Below are positions 1 through 10,406 of a stretch of 64,000 nucleotides of DNA, in pieces. The DNA lies in the NCBI RefSeq assembly GCF_000512585.2, contig NC_089243.1, positions 1,488,001-1,552,000 of the forward strand, written 5' to 3'. The notes under the pieces were generated by a model. The model was not told where the DNA came from and searched no databases. It saw nothing but the letters and a program-made list of their open reading frames with translations. The stretch comes from Kwoniella bestiolae CBS 10118 (Eukaryota > Basidiomycota > Tremellomycetes > Tremellales > Cryptococcaceae). Position 1 is the stretch's first letter. Each line of letters begins with the position of its first letter. The position numbers and the translations under genes were made by a program.

Positions 1-1597
1 AAACTAGATGAGGAGAGCGTGAAGAACAATTTCGTCCTTATCTACGAGCTGCTAGATGGTGAGTACGCAGCATCAGCTGTTGTGATAATCCAAGTTTCGG
101 AGAATGGTAGCTGATAAGATGCGCACCGTCAGAAATAATCGATTTTGGTTTCCCACAAAATTCAGAGATAGATACATTGAAGATGTACATAACGACGGAG
201 AGTATCAAGTCGGAGATGGCAGTAGTACGTTCACTTCAGCTTACCAAGTTTTACATATCATGAGCTGATGAAATGTAATCTGCAGAGAGAAGATTCGTCA
301 AAAATTACTATACAAGCTACCGGAGCTACATCATGGCGAAGGTCAGATGTTAAGTATAGGAAGAATGAAGCGTTTGTGGATGTTATTGAGACTGTCAATC
401 TGTTGATGAGTAAGGAAGGTACGTTTGATGGTACACCAAGTGAAGCTTCTGTCATTGTCGAATGGCTTAATTGACTTCTTCTCTTGCTGCAGGAGCCGTC
501 TTGAGAGCAGATGTAGATGGTCAGATCCTCATGAGAGCGTATTTGAGTGGTACACCGGAGTGCAAGTTTGGGTTAAACGATAAATTGGTGTTACAGAAGC
601 GGTCAGTTGACTTACCTATCTCTCAGCTACCAATCGCTTGTCCTTCTCAAACGTCGAGCCGGAGCTGATATGCTAGTGAAACGTTAGAGGAAACGAAGCT
701 ACCAAATCCGACGATGCAGTAGAATTAGACGACTGTCAATTCCACCAATGTGTACGATTGGGTAAATTCGATTCAGACAGAAGTATAAGCTTTATACCGC
801 CTGATGGAGAGTTTGAGTTGATGAGGTGGGTAAACGTACAGCTGTCGATTGAAGCACACCTAACAAGCTGTTTGTCTGATATTTGTACTTCTCTTGTCCC
901 ACAGATACCGATCAACATCAAATATCAATCTACCATTCAGACTCCAGACGCACGTAACGGAACCTTCCAAATCAAGAGTGGAATACACCATCCATCTCAG
1001 AGCGAACTTCGATCCCAAGCTGAATGCCAATAATGTACTGCTGCGAATACCTACACCGCTTAATACTACTGGTGTACAAGCTAAGGTGGGAGTGGGGAAG
1101 GCGAAGTATGTGCCTGGAGAGAACGTGATTGTTTGGAAGTGAGTAATAGCAACTTCTCCATACGAATACGAATGGAATGACACAAGAAAGGCGTTCGCTG
1201 ATGGCTGCATGTTCGCAATTGCAGGATACCACGTCTACAGGGTGCTCAAGAATGCACGTTAACTGCCGAAGCTGATCTGGCAGCCACTACGCATAGGCAG
1301 GCATGGTCTCGACCTCCCATCCAAGTGGACTTCTCAGGTGGGTCATGATGCCATTGCAGAGGAGAAAGTTGTGCCGCTGACCAGATGTTTGTTTATCGAC
1401 ACAGTCGTCATGTTCACTGCATCCGGTTTACTCGTCCGTTTCCTGAAAGTCTTCGAAAAGAGCGGGTATCAAAGTGTCAAATGGGTTAGGTATCTGTCAA
1501 AGGCGAACGGATCGTACCAAATAAGAGTAAGTTGAGATCTTCCCAGGTAACCGCGCTTGGCTAATCAACTTTCGTATTTCTACATTTCCAGTTTTGA
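1..1597 (+). CDS. APM4: AP-2 adaptor complex subunit mu (C-terminal part, 5' truncated)
   Basis: Medium (mu) chain of the clathrin adaptor AP-2, which links cargo tyrosine motifs and PIP2 at the plasma membrane to clathrin. The window opens inside the longin domain (NNFVLIYELLD, then EIIDFGFPQNSEIDTL after an intron). The mu-homology domain follows across several exons: WRRSDVKYRKNEAFVDV, YLSGTPECKFGLNDKLVL, DDCQFHQCVRLGKFDSDRSI, FIPPDGEFELMR and RIPTPLNTTGVQAKVG. These match AP-2 mu better than AP-1 mu, which lacks the FHQCVRL form. Introns are short, for example 59-139 and about 420-491. The last intron begins with GTAAGT near 1530 and ends at 1591, giving a terminus YQIRF with stop TGA at 1595-1597. 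Reading through that donor instead would stop at 1535. The start lies outside the window. Confidence 0.9.
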
Positions 1598-2662
1598 TCG
1601 AACTGTCAGTCACGCATCTAAGCGTTAGTAATCGTCACACGCCGCGTTATGAAGCATACAGAACACCCTGCTGGTAACAAGATAGACACTCCAGATGATA
1701 AGGGACAATGACCTCTTCTTGATAGACTGCTTAGTATATATACGTATATACGTACCCCTCCTTAAATTGTATTTCTTTCTGTGTCCAGTTTAGCTGCTCT
1801 TTGTTTGTTTGATAAGATATGGTATCACTGCTTATGGATGCATATGATTACTAGTTGCGCTACTGAGTGATCTGGTCTGGTCTCTATCATGGGTTTTCAG
1901 TTCGATGTCAAAGACTGCATGGAATATACCTGTTCGTTGCATCCCATACGTACACAGAGCCTCATCCTCTTCCATTCTCGACTATACTCATGGACCGCTT
2001 ATAGCATGGGAGAGACGGTAGACAGGGCCGACCTCAGGGTGGCAGATGGCGCATGTCCACCAAAACCTTATTCACCCTTTCGAGGAACATCGTACTCTTC
2101 TTTCAAACCGAACAACCGACATCATCCCACACCATGTCGTATCCTTGTTAACAGTCCAGCCGATACCTTGTGGAAATGATCCAGGATGCCTTCCAAACAT
2201 GCACGTATAACTAACTCACTGCATCTTTCTTGTGCTGTCTTCACACCCTTCGTGCTCATTGAAATGGAGGAATTGGCAATTACTATGCTGTGTCTTAATC
2301 CCTCAATTAGGGTATTTAGTCTTTCCATCTAACTTATCTCCCTGGATATCGCTTACAGGTTAGGTTTCTTCCTACATGATCTTCAAAAAGGTGATGATTC
2401 AACATTCAATATGAATAAAGCAAAATGCGAAATGACATCCCCCTGCATGAGGAAGTACAGTCTATGACCCACACCTACATCGACTCACCCTCCTCGCTGC
2501 AGCCGAGCGCCGTGCGTCCCGCTTTTGCCTTTCTGCTCGGAATCGACGTTACAGTCCAGCCCCAGACGAGCACACGGACCAACCCAAACAGCATACAGGG
2601 TACACGCCCACCTAAAAAGCACCAAACATCAGGTTTAAAAAAAAAACCTTACACGAAGAAAT
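1598..2662. other. Intergenic region without a recognisable gene
   Basis: This stretch lies between the AP-2 mu stop and a tRNA gene. It begins with AT-rich DNA, including TATATATACGTATATACG near 1735-1755, consistent with a 3' UTR and terminator region. Open frames of up to about 96 codons occur but lack splice context or protein-like composition. Nothing else is supported. Confidence 0.5.
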
Positions 2663-2784
2663 GCCGCGATCGCTTAGTTGGTTAAAGCAAGGGTCTCATA
2701 ATTCTCGCATCTCAAAGAGAAAAGACGTGTGAGCCTTGATGAAGGTGTAATCCCTAGCCCAGAGTTCGAGTCTCTGTCATGGCA
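2663..2784 (+). tRNA. tRNA-Met (anticodon CAT, elongator type) with a 49-nt intron
   Basis: A full cloverleaf can be folded by eye. The acceptor is GCCGCGA (2663-2669) with TCATGGC (2777-2783), six of seven pairs, with one C-A mismatch. The D stem is GCTT/AAGC with loop AGTTGGTTA. The anticodon loop is CTCATA plus A, giving anticodon CAT at 2697-2699. The T arm is CAGAG-TTCGAGT-CTCTG and the discriminator is A at 2784. The anticodon stem AGGGT/TCCCT keeps the T31-T39 mismatch known from fungal elongator tRNA-Met. The intron at 2701-2749 sits one base 3' of the anticodon, the canonical place for eukaryotic nuclear tRNA introns. Internal A and B boxes fall in the D and T arms. Confidence 0.85.
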
Positions 2785-3419
2785 GTTTGTGTAGTGTAGT
2801 GCCTATGTCTTCTTCATCTCTGTCAATTCTGGGTCAGATCGGTCGATCTTGACGGAACGGTAGAGAGGTCATTTTAAGAGATATACGCTTTTTGTCGTGG
2901 GACCTATCTCTTTTGTATCGGTTTCGTCCATCGCGCATTGTAGTGAGGTCAGTGTCGGTGTCCATGTACTGATACTGAAGACTGGATTGTCTGAACCGTG
3001 GGATACTGCGGCTGAAGGGATTGTATGAGATGAGTTAACCTATCGGTACTGAGAGATCCGAGGTGTGGAGGTGGGTGAAATATGGTTGACCTCTTCATTG
3101 AAATATGAACGTTCTGATCACTGCGCTCGAAAGCAGGCATTCGAATTGGCATCTCCTGCAACGATACTGTGTAGGTGCTGTATGAATACATGTTGACTAC
3201 TATACTCAGACTAGATATCAAAACCGATAATTACTACAGGACAAAACCGACTCTAAGGGGAATCTTTAAACAACTCTATGAATGATATATACAAAATGCT
3301 ATCAAGTATATACAAGTGACATTGCGATACTGGAAACTGGGGGAAAAAAACAGAGAGAGGGGGGGGAGAGGACATGGAAAATATTTTGAGAGGAGAGAAA
3401 TGTTCCCAGTGCAAAACGA
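2785..3419. other. Intergenic region between tRNA-Met and a convergent gene
   Basis: No gene was recognised. The 3' part holds a G-rich patch at 3350-3370 (GGGGGG runs) close to the end of the minus-strand gene, probably part of its 3' UTR. Open frames here have no domain-like sequence. Confidence 0.45.
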
Positions 3420-4219
3420 TCAAAGCAATCCCAACAACTTTGGTTCTCTAGACGGATCAAAGTGTCTTTTCTCCCCTACCCCACCTCCTCCGTTGGCCGA
3501 CCCATGTCCCAAATCAGATTTTGACTTGTGAATCGGTTCGAACCCACTCTGCTTCTGAGTCGTCGAAGTGTTCCCACCAATATGGGGGGTAGTCTTACTT
3601 CGATTCAACTGTTTGGGGAGATTCCCTTCCTCTTTCTCGTAGTGGCCCACGAGGTTGGGGGAAGATTGGATTTGGTTCTCCCTTTCTAGGTTTGGTCGGG
3701 CGGAGGAGGTCATTTGGAGGTTGGCGAAGGTCTGGTCTTTCTGGTGCGAGCTTGAAATGGGGCTGGAGGATGCCGTGGGGGTGAATGCGAAGGGGCGGGA
3801 GAGGGATAGGGAGGAGAGGAAGGATGGTCGTCTGGAGGAAGGAGGGGTTGGGAAGACTTGGTGGTGCAGAAGTTTATGTTAGCTTGTATGTCAATGAAGA
3901 TGAGATTATATACGATCGAAACCATATGAGAGATTGATCACTAAATCGTACTGGTGAACAACTCACCATCACTCCCATTGCCAAAGCTCATCCTCCTCTC
4001 CTCCGGCGACTCCCTCTCGTCCCTATCGAAGCTATGCGTCCCACTCTCGAAATTCGACAAAAGCTGCTGCAATCGACTATTAAAGTGGGTGTGGTCGTGA
4101 CCATGCGCGGTATGTGGCGGGGTGCCATTGGGAGTCAACAGCGCAGAATTGGAATCGATATGAGCGTTGCTCAGGGATAGTTGTCTTGGTTTGTTGGTAG
4201 TTGGGATAGGGTGTGCCAT
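3420..4219 (-). CDS. Hypothetical serine-rich protein, about 229 aa
   Basis: Two exons: 4219-3967 and 3856-3420. The join is phase 1: donor GATG|GTGAGT, acceptor ACCACCAAG|TC. Together they are 690 nt, exactly 230 codons with the stop. The protein begins MAHPIPTTNKPRQLSLSNAH and is low-complexity and probably disordered, rich in Ser, Pro and Thr. It carries basic-serine motifs that look like PKA or 14-3-3 sites: RRMSFGN near residue 76 and RRPSFLSSLSLSRPF after the junction. It ends in EPKLLGLL. No catalytic domain, signal peptide or membrane segment is seen. I do not recognise the family. A role in a kinase-regulated pathway would be speculation. Confidence 0.6.
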
Positions 4220-5350
4220 CGTGTCGACTCTGGATTTGCTGTATTGAGTATGCCTTTATTTGACGGGGCGGAGAGGAAAGTGAGGTTTATATATCTGGAA
4301 TGGAGGTAGAAAGTATGAGTCAACGATAGATCTTGGATGGATGATATCAATTAGATGGAGTAGAAGTGGCGTGAGATCGTCGTGGAGATGAGGCTATCTA
4401 AAGGATGTACACTATAGATGGATGGATGTGGAGCGTTGTGAAGAGAGAGATAAAGGATGGAGTGCGATTGGGATGAAGCGTGGAATATTAGGCAGTGTAT
4501 AATCTGAACATCAAAGCAATCAAAGAGGTAGAGCAAAATCAAAGCCAGACCCCGATATGATCGGTTGTATCGATGGGATGGTCAAAACACAAAAACACGA
4601 CACATCTGATGCGCAAGGTTCACCCACTCCCATTCGACGATATTGGTCGAGTCATTCCTTTCATTCTACTCGAATCCGTATGAGAAGGTGATAATGGTAT
4701 CACTCACATGAGATATATACTTTTGTTGTTGGGTCTGACAATGTCTCGTCGTAATTATATCCTTTGAGCTTCTTATCGTTAAACTTGATTTCACTTCCCT
4801 TTGATCTACCTGTGCGTGATACTTTGCCTCGTAACGATCCGATCTGTATTATATTATGTGTATCGATGATAATATCGCTGTTGAAGGATTGAAGCTAATC
4901 CCTTGTCTCTTGATGTGTCTAGTATGATAATTCTTTTGATGTACAAATATATTCGATGCGATCCTCATCCTCTCTCTTTTCAACAACAACAAATATCCTA
5001 TGCACCATATCATTCCGGTTTCACGCCGAGACCGTTCAGTACACCCAGTGGAGTTGCACTTCGGGGATCCGCGTCACGTGATGTACCATAGCATCTTTCG
5101 GATCTTTCGGAGCATCTTTTGGCATTTCCTATTTAGGTAAAAATGGATGATGAAGGTAGAATACGTCATAATGGTGTATATGCCATTTAGACGAATCAAC
5201 TGGATCGTATTGGATTGGATTGGACTGTACAATTAACAGACCGCTCTTGTCTCTGTCTCTTTTAACTGTTCGTCTCAACATCATCACTTGTATTGACACA
5301 TCAAGTTACTAGCTCAAGCAGAACCAACGTACACCATCACCACCACCACA
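4220..5350. promoter_or_regulatory. Divergent intergenic promoter region with a CACGTG site
   Basis: This 1.1-kb gap separates two divergently transcribed genes and should hold both promoters. An 8-bp palindrome TCACGTGA lies at 5074-5081, about 270 bp before the mitochondrial-type gene, and is a typical bHLH-factor site. A tandem GATTG(G) run (TGGATTGGATTGGACTG) is near 5213-5229. No convincing gene was found. Confidence 0.45.
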
Positions 5351-6273
5351 ATGTCCATCCTCAGACTTCAAGCTTCCCGATTGATCAGACCTTCTGCCGT
5401 CCCCTCTGCGAGAGTGTGGAGCAGGGGTTATGCTGCCAGTGTTCATGGGAATGATCCCAAGGTGAGTTCAGTGCCCTCTTACTATCATACTCTCAAGGTG
5501 CTGGGTCCTCCAATGTTGCAGTATGGAATCGAGCACTGCTCTATCCCCTGCTCGAAAGGTGGGGAGTGAGATGTTCACACGACACGCCAAGAAATTGTTG
5601 AACCTATAATTAGAGTGACCAAGCTGATCGCTTCGTACCTTGACCATCAACAGATCATCGAAGAGGAGAAACAAAGAAATCTCAAGGGTCAACAAGACTC
5701 GTCTTCCCCTCACAAGAACCATGCTCCCGGATGGAACGAGCATCTCGCTGTGAGTTTGGACGTCGTTCCTAGACACCCACCATAATGTCTGTTCGACTTG
5801 GTACTGATGTCTGCGATTTGTACGCGTAGTCCAACTCTGAAGCTGCTGTCAAGGTAAGCGATTCATCTGTCATGTAGTATACTCCCCTGGCCATGAAGGA
5901 AGGTGAGCTGATGTACCGTGAACGCTTTCAGGCAGACCAAGCTGGACCAGCCGGAAAGCCAGGTAAAGACCTCCAAGACGCTACTGTCTCTCGTTAGTGA
6001 CCTTGGCTCCACTCCTCAGCCAAAATCCCATTGCTAATCAAATTGACCCAACCTATTCTTCTCTTTCCACCATCCATACCTCGCTTCTTGACATGTCCAG
6101 AAACCCACAAGAAGCACCACGAGGAGTCATCCACTTTCAAGAAGACTACCGAGAGTGAAGATGATGTACGTAGGTGAGATAGAAAGGTTCCGCTCAGAAT
6201 GCAGATCGCGCTGATAGAAATTTTGTGCGTATGGCAGGTAAGAGCTGATGCTGGCCCTGGACCAAGGAACTGA
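5351..6273 (+). CDS. Small protein with a mitochondrial-type presequence, 120 aa, six exons
   Basis: Exons: 5351-5461, 5654-5749, 5830-5853, 5932-5962, 6101-6165 and 6238-6273. All junctions keep frame and total 363 nt, 120 codons plus a stop. The N-terminus MSILRLQASRLIRPSAVPSA is basic, serine-containing and free of acidic residues, as expected for a matrix-targeting presequence; RGYAASVH follows as a likely cleavage region. The mature part is short and polar (NHAPGWNEHLASNSEAAVKA, then THKKHHEESSTFKK) and ends GPGPRN. I recall GWNE.LAS.SEA-type proteins as conserved in fungi and of mitochondrial location, but cannot name a function. The third exon is only 24 nt. An alternative unspliced end after DATVSR (stop at 5997) is possible but less likely. 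Confidence 0.65.
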
Positions 6274-6904
6274 GGAAAGGGATATAGGAAAGAAGTGCAT
6301 GGGAATGAAAAAACAAGGGAAAATAAAAGCATAGTAGTAGTAATCATGTTTGTCAATCATGCAAGTGAATCAATACCATATCATGTCTAGGAGGGTGTGT
6401 ACATCGCCAATCTTCTTTGCAGAGCATCTTTGATCTCGTAGAACCTAATGGGGTCATGATTAATAGATTGGACGATGTGTTTTGCATTTGATCGATTGGG
6501 AGCAGTGCTAAATAGCGCTGGTACTGGTAACATCCCATTCAACACCACATATCGACGTGATCACATGGCTGTTTGCCATACACCATGAGTCACATGGCTG
6601 GCACTGTACTGTGCATTCTGAATCGACAAATAAGCTCTTTCCCCTTTCTTGATTTGGTTTTCACAAAAGCCTCTTTAATTGAATTGGATGTATACCGGGT
6701 AACTACCTATGAGTGAATAACCGGTAATCAAACAAAGTTGACCAAGTTGACGAATCAACTCGCTCTCTATTCATAATTTCGTGTCCATTTGCAGACTCTC
6801 ATATCAGCTTGATCTTCCATCTATCATCTTTCCCTTGATCGGTCGATATACAGATACACCCTACTTGACATCAATCATCATCTCAAGACACCTCGCAACA
6901 CACA
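6274..6904. other. Intergenic promoter region upstream of the acyl-CoA dehydrogenase gene
   Basis: No gene was seen. Homopolymeric and AT-rich sequence near 6305-6350 fits the 3' UTR of the upstream gene. The 3' half carries ACCGGGTAAC and AACCGGTAAT near 6695 and 6719 as a repeated short motif in the presumed promoter. Confidence 0.4.
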
Positions 6905-9796
6905 ATGGCAACTCAAGAACAGGCCCTCAAACCTCTCACAAGAGATGAAGTGTCCAAAGTGAGTCACAATCTCACAGCCTCGCCGCTATCAAGCTGATCA
7001 AGTTTTTCGGTATGATAGCACAACAAGGCAGGCGATCTGTGGATCATAGTAGATTCGATCGTCTATGACTTATCAAAGTTTGGTAATCTCCATCCAGGTG
7101 GTATAGGTGTATTGTTAGATGAGGAAGTCGGTATGTCCATCTCATCTTTGTTCTCGGTTAACCGGTAAGCTCATGCGGATGATGAACAGCTGGACAAGAC
7201 GCTACGACAGTATTCTACGGACTGTAAGTTCCCCCTTTCTACACCTGAGTTCGTCAATGATGAGCTGATGACGATGGATGAAACAGCCACCGATCCGAAA
7301 TCCTCTTGAAGCCACAATATCAGAGACTCAAGATCGGACAGATCGAAGGTGAGAAACCACTAATCAAGCACATGCAACCTGGTGATATATCAAGAGTACG
7401 TGGCAAGGTCCTATCGACCATTCCTTTGCGTAAGGTCAGGTAGTAACGAATTGAGCTGATCGCTGTACAATCACAACTGGCAGGTCCCATATGGCGAACC
7501 AACATGGTTGACTCCTGAGTTCAAATCACCTTATTTCAAGGATTCCCATCGGGCATTACAAAAAGGTCAGTCACCATGCACACATATGTGGCACCTCAAT
7601 GTGCTCCTAGCTGATAGTTGTATTGGGGACATAGTGATGCGTAAATTCGTCGACGAGGTAATCTACCCCGATGCTCAGGCTTGCGAAGAGTCCGGTAAGA
7701 GGGCGAGTAAAGAGGTTTTGGAAGCTATGGCGTGAGTTATTCTCGGCACTATACCATCAGAGCTTGGACTCATGGGGTATGGTGATTTAGGAAAACGAAC
7801 CTTAATGCTATGCGATTAGGTCCCGGTAAACATCTTCATGGTCGAGAATTGTTTGGAGGTGTGGTCAAAGGAGAAGAGTTTGATTACTTCCAGTAAGTTT
7901 ACTTCTCATTTCTTTCGACTTTTCCGCGTTCACCTTCCAGACCCAAGCTAAATTCGTGTATCACCCGCAGCGAGCTCGTACTCAACCAAGAGATTGCACG
8001 AATGGGCGCCAGAGGTTATGGGGACGGTCTCAACGCCGGTATGGTCATTGGTCTTCCGCCGGTTCTTAACTTTGGTCAAGAACCCCTGAGATCGAAGGTT
8101 GTCGAGGAAGTCTTCAGCGGACAGAAGGTTTGTCGGCCTTCAGCTCAATCGCAAGTATGATCACTCCTTGAGCTGATCTGTCCCTAGGTCATCTCTTTGG
8201 CTATTTCCGAAGCGTTTGCCGGCTCTGACGTGGCCAATCTCAAGACTACTGCCGTCAAGAGTGAAGATGGTAAATACTGGACTATCAATGGTACCAAGAA
8301 GTGGATATCGGGTGGTATGCATTCTGATTACTTTGTGAGTGGTCTCCTTCCATAAATTTGACAAGCAGTCAAGCTGATGAACTCGATGATCACGACTTGC
8401 ATAGACTGTTGGCGCCAAGGTAAGAGACAGCTGCATGTTTAGCTCACAGAGAAATACACAGCTGATATAACTTACCTATACAGACCGAAGGCGGTCTCAC
8501 TGCATTCCTCGTTCCTCGAGGCGAAGGTGTAGAGACCAAACAGATCAAGACTTCCTATTCTACCGCTGCCGGTACCGCGTACATCACTTTTGATAACGTC
8601 AAGATCCCTGCTGAGAATATGCTTGGACCCGAAGACGGAGGTCTATTAGTCATCTTGTCCAACTTCAACGTATGTGTTCTCAGCTGTCGAGGTAAACCGT
8701 TGGCGAAACAAGCTGATAGGTACCCTGGTTCAGCACGAAAGATGGGTGATGTGCTGTGCGAGTGCCAGAAGCTCAAGAATGGTAGTCGAAGAGTGTCTCA
8801 AATGGGCCGCCCAAAGACAAGTCTTCGGTAGACCTCTGTTGGCTCAGGCTGTCATCAGAGCCAAGTGAGTATGATGCTCCTGACGTGATCTACTGTATAG
8901 TAAGGTTGAGCACGAGCTGATAACTCCGCTCCGGTAGATTCGCATCGATGATCGCCAAAATCGAAGCCATCCAAGCGTGGCTTGAGAGTGTGACTTATCA
9001 AATGAACAACATGACTTATAAGGAACAATCAAGGAATCTAGCTGGGTGAGTCAGAGAATCCGTCTCTCTCTTCGTCTCCCGAATTTTCTCTCTTCTCCTC
9101 CCGGCCCCCTTTTTCCCTCTCTCCGCTGTTCTGCCGCAGTTTATTTTTCTTCTCCTTTATCACCCACTCTTCCCTTCTCTCGTCTCTTCTCTCTTCCTCC
9201 TTCTTGTCTTCTCCGACCTGTTCTCCGACCTGTTCTCCTCTCATGTCTCTCCTCATTCTTCTCCCTTTTCCGCCGCCGATTCTTCTACCTTCCTCCTCTC
9301 TATTCTTCCCTTCTCCCTTCACTTCTCCCTTTCTCCTCTCTTTCTCCTCCCTTTTCCTTCCCTACTCTCTTTTCTTCACTCCTACTCTTCTTCCCCCTCT
9401 TGGCTTCCGCTTCTCTTTTCCGATCTTGTGACCATCGTAAACGTGCTGAGCTCCTTCCCTGGCAATAGTCAAATCGCCTTCCTCAAAATGCAATCCACCC
9501 GATTCGCCGGTGAGATCGCCGACGACGCCGTCAACATCTTCGGTGGACGAGGGTTGACCAAAACGGGTATGGGTAAATTCATCGAGCAGTTCCAGAGGAC
9601 TCAGAAGTTCGATGCTATCTTGGGTGGAGCCGAGGAAGTGTTGGGTGATTTGGGTGTGAGACAAGCGTGAGTCATCCCACAGATATACCGTATTGGTTGG
9701 TTTTGTGGAAGAAGTGAAGGAGGGGGGACCTCGCTAATGCTGATTGTGTGCGCCATGCATAGGATGAGAAAGATGCCTAAGGACGTCAGATTATGA
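6905..9796 (+). CDS. Cytochrome b5 / acyl-CoA dehydrogenase fusion protein
   Basis: A multi-exon gene starting MATQEQALKPLTRDEVSK. The first about 90 residues are a cytochrome b5 domain: DLWIIVDSIVYDLSKF, the heme-ligand motif LHPGG, and the second ligand in FYGLHRSE. An acyl-CoA dehydrogenase of about 400 aa follows: VMRKFVDEVIYPDAQ, GPGKHLHGRELFGGVVKGEE, AISEAFAGSDVANLKTTAV, TGGLTAFLVPRGEGVE, NVKIPAENMLGPEDGGL, RQVFGRPLLAQAVIRAKFAS, and near the end FGGRGLTKTGMGKFIEQF. It ends RKMPKDVRL. Fusions of this design are known in fungi; the b5 part is thought to pass electrons, and the dehydrogenase would oxidise an acyl-CoA. No PTS1-like terminus or clear presequence is seen, so its compartment is uncertain. 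The intron at 9046-9468 is abnormally long. Confidence 0.9.
9046..9468 (+). other. 423-nt polypyrimidine intron inside the acyl-CoA dehydrogenase gene
   Basis: The intron is fixed by frame: NLAG before it and QIAFLKMQ after it join in phase 2 (GG|T), with donor GTGAGT at 9046 and acceptor CAATAG ending at 9468. Its body is almost only C and T (CTTCTCC and CTCTTCC words) on the plus strand, so the complement is a long homopurine tract. Other introns in this gene are about 50-80 nt. The expanded length looks like microsatellite growth of the polypyrimidine tract. A duplicated TTCTCCGACCTG pair sits near 9207-9230. Confidence 0.85.
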
Positions 9797-10406
9797 GTTC
9801 AATCGTCGTGCTAGTCAATGTGTAACGTATCAAGTTTTGAACTGATTTGTGTCTTCGGGGAGAGAAAGAGAAGAAAATGAGAATCGTACAGATTTAGCTT
9901 TTTATCGTTGTTCGTCCGCTGTTTCCTCCATGTTGTCTATGTACCGTGTAGCTTCGAACGACCACTTTAAAGTATAGCAATAAAAGAAGCTTTTCTAACG
10001 AATCGGGCAGTGCACACCAGGAACTTCTCCCATGAGGGCTGGATGTGCAAGGGATTGACATAATCTTCCATTTGCATATAACGTACATGACATGTTTAGA
10101 TTCGCATGACATCTATATTTGCCCATCACGATACAGTAGTATACACAATACATCTGAAAGGTGGATCAATGTAAATTGGAAAGAGGTGACTTTGACTTTT
10201 TCAGACAGTCAGATAATAGAGCCGCGTACAAGTACAAGTACAATGGAATACTAATAAAGGAGGATAGTGAAAAAATCGAAGTTCATAAGAATGGTGACGT
10301 AGAGTGACGACGACGTCGATATACTATTTTCAAAGGATGGGATATTTTGTATCGGAAGGAGAAAAACTAATACACGACCGCCTGTTTGAGAAAAGCTCAA
10401 ACCCAA
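9797..10406. other. Intergenic region between two convergent genes
   Basis: The plus-strand dehydrogenase and the minus-strand regulator end toward each other here. The stretch is AT-rich 3' UTR-type sequence with no reading frame of interest. A short run of ACAAGTACAAGTACAATGG lies near 10227-10245. Confidence 0.45.

Noticed and set aside
9038..9470. Long ORFs on both strands in the pyrimidine tract
   Set aside because: They are by-products of a C/T-only sequence inside an intron whose frame-keeping splice sites are clear.
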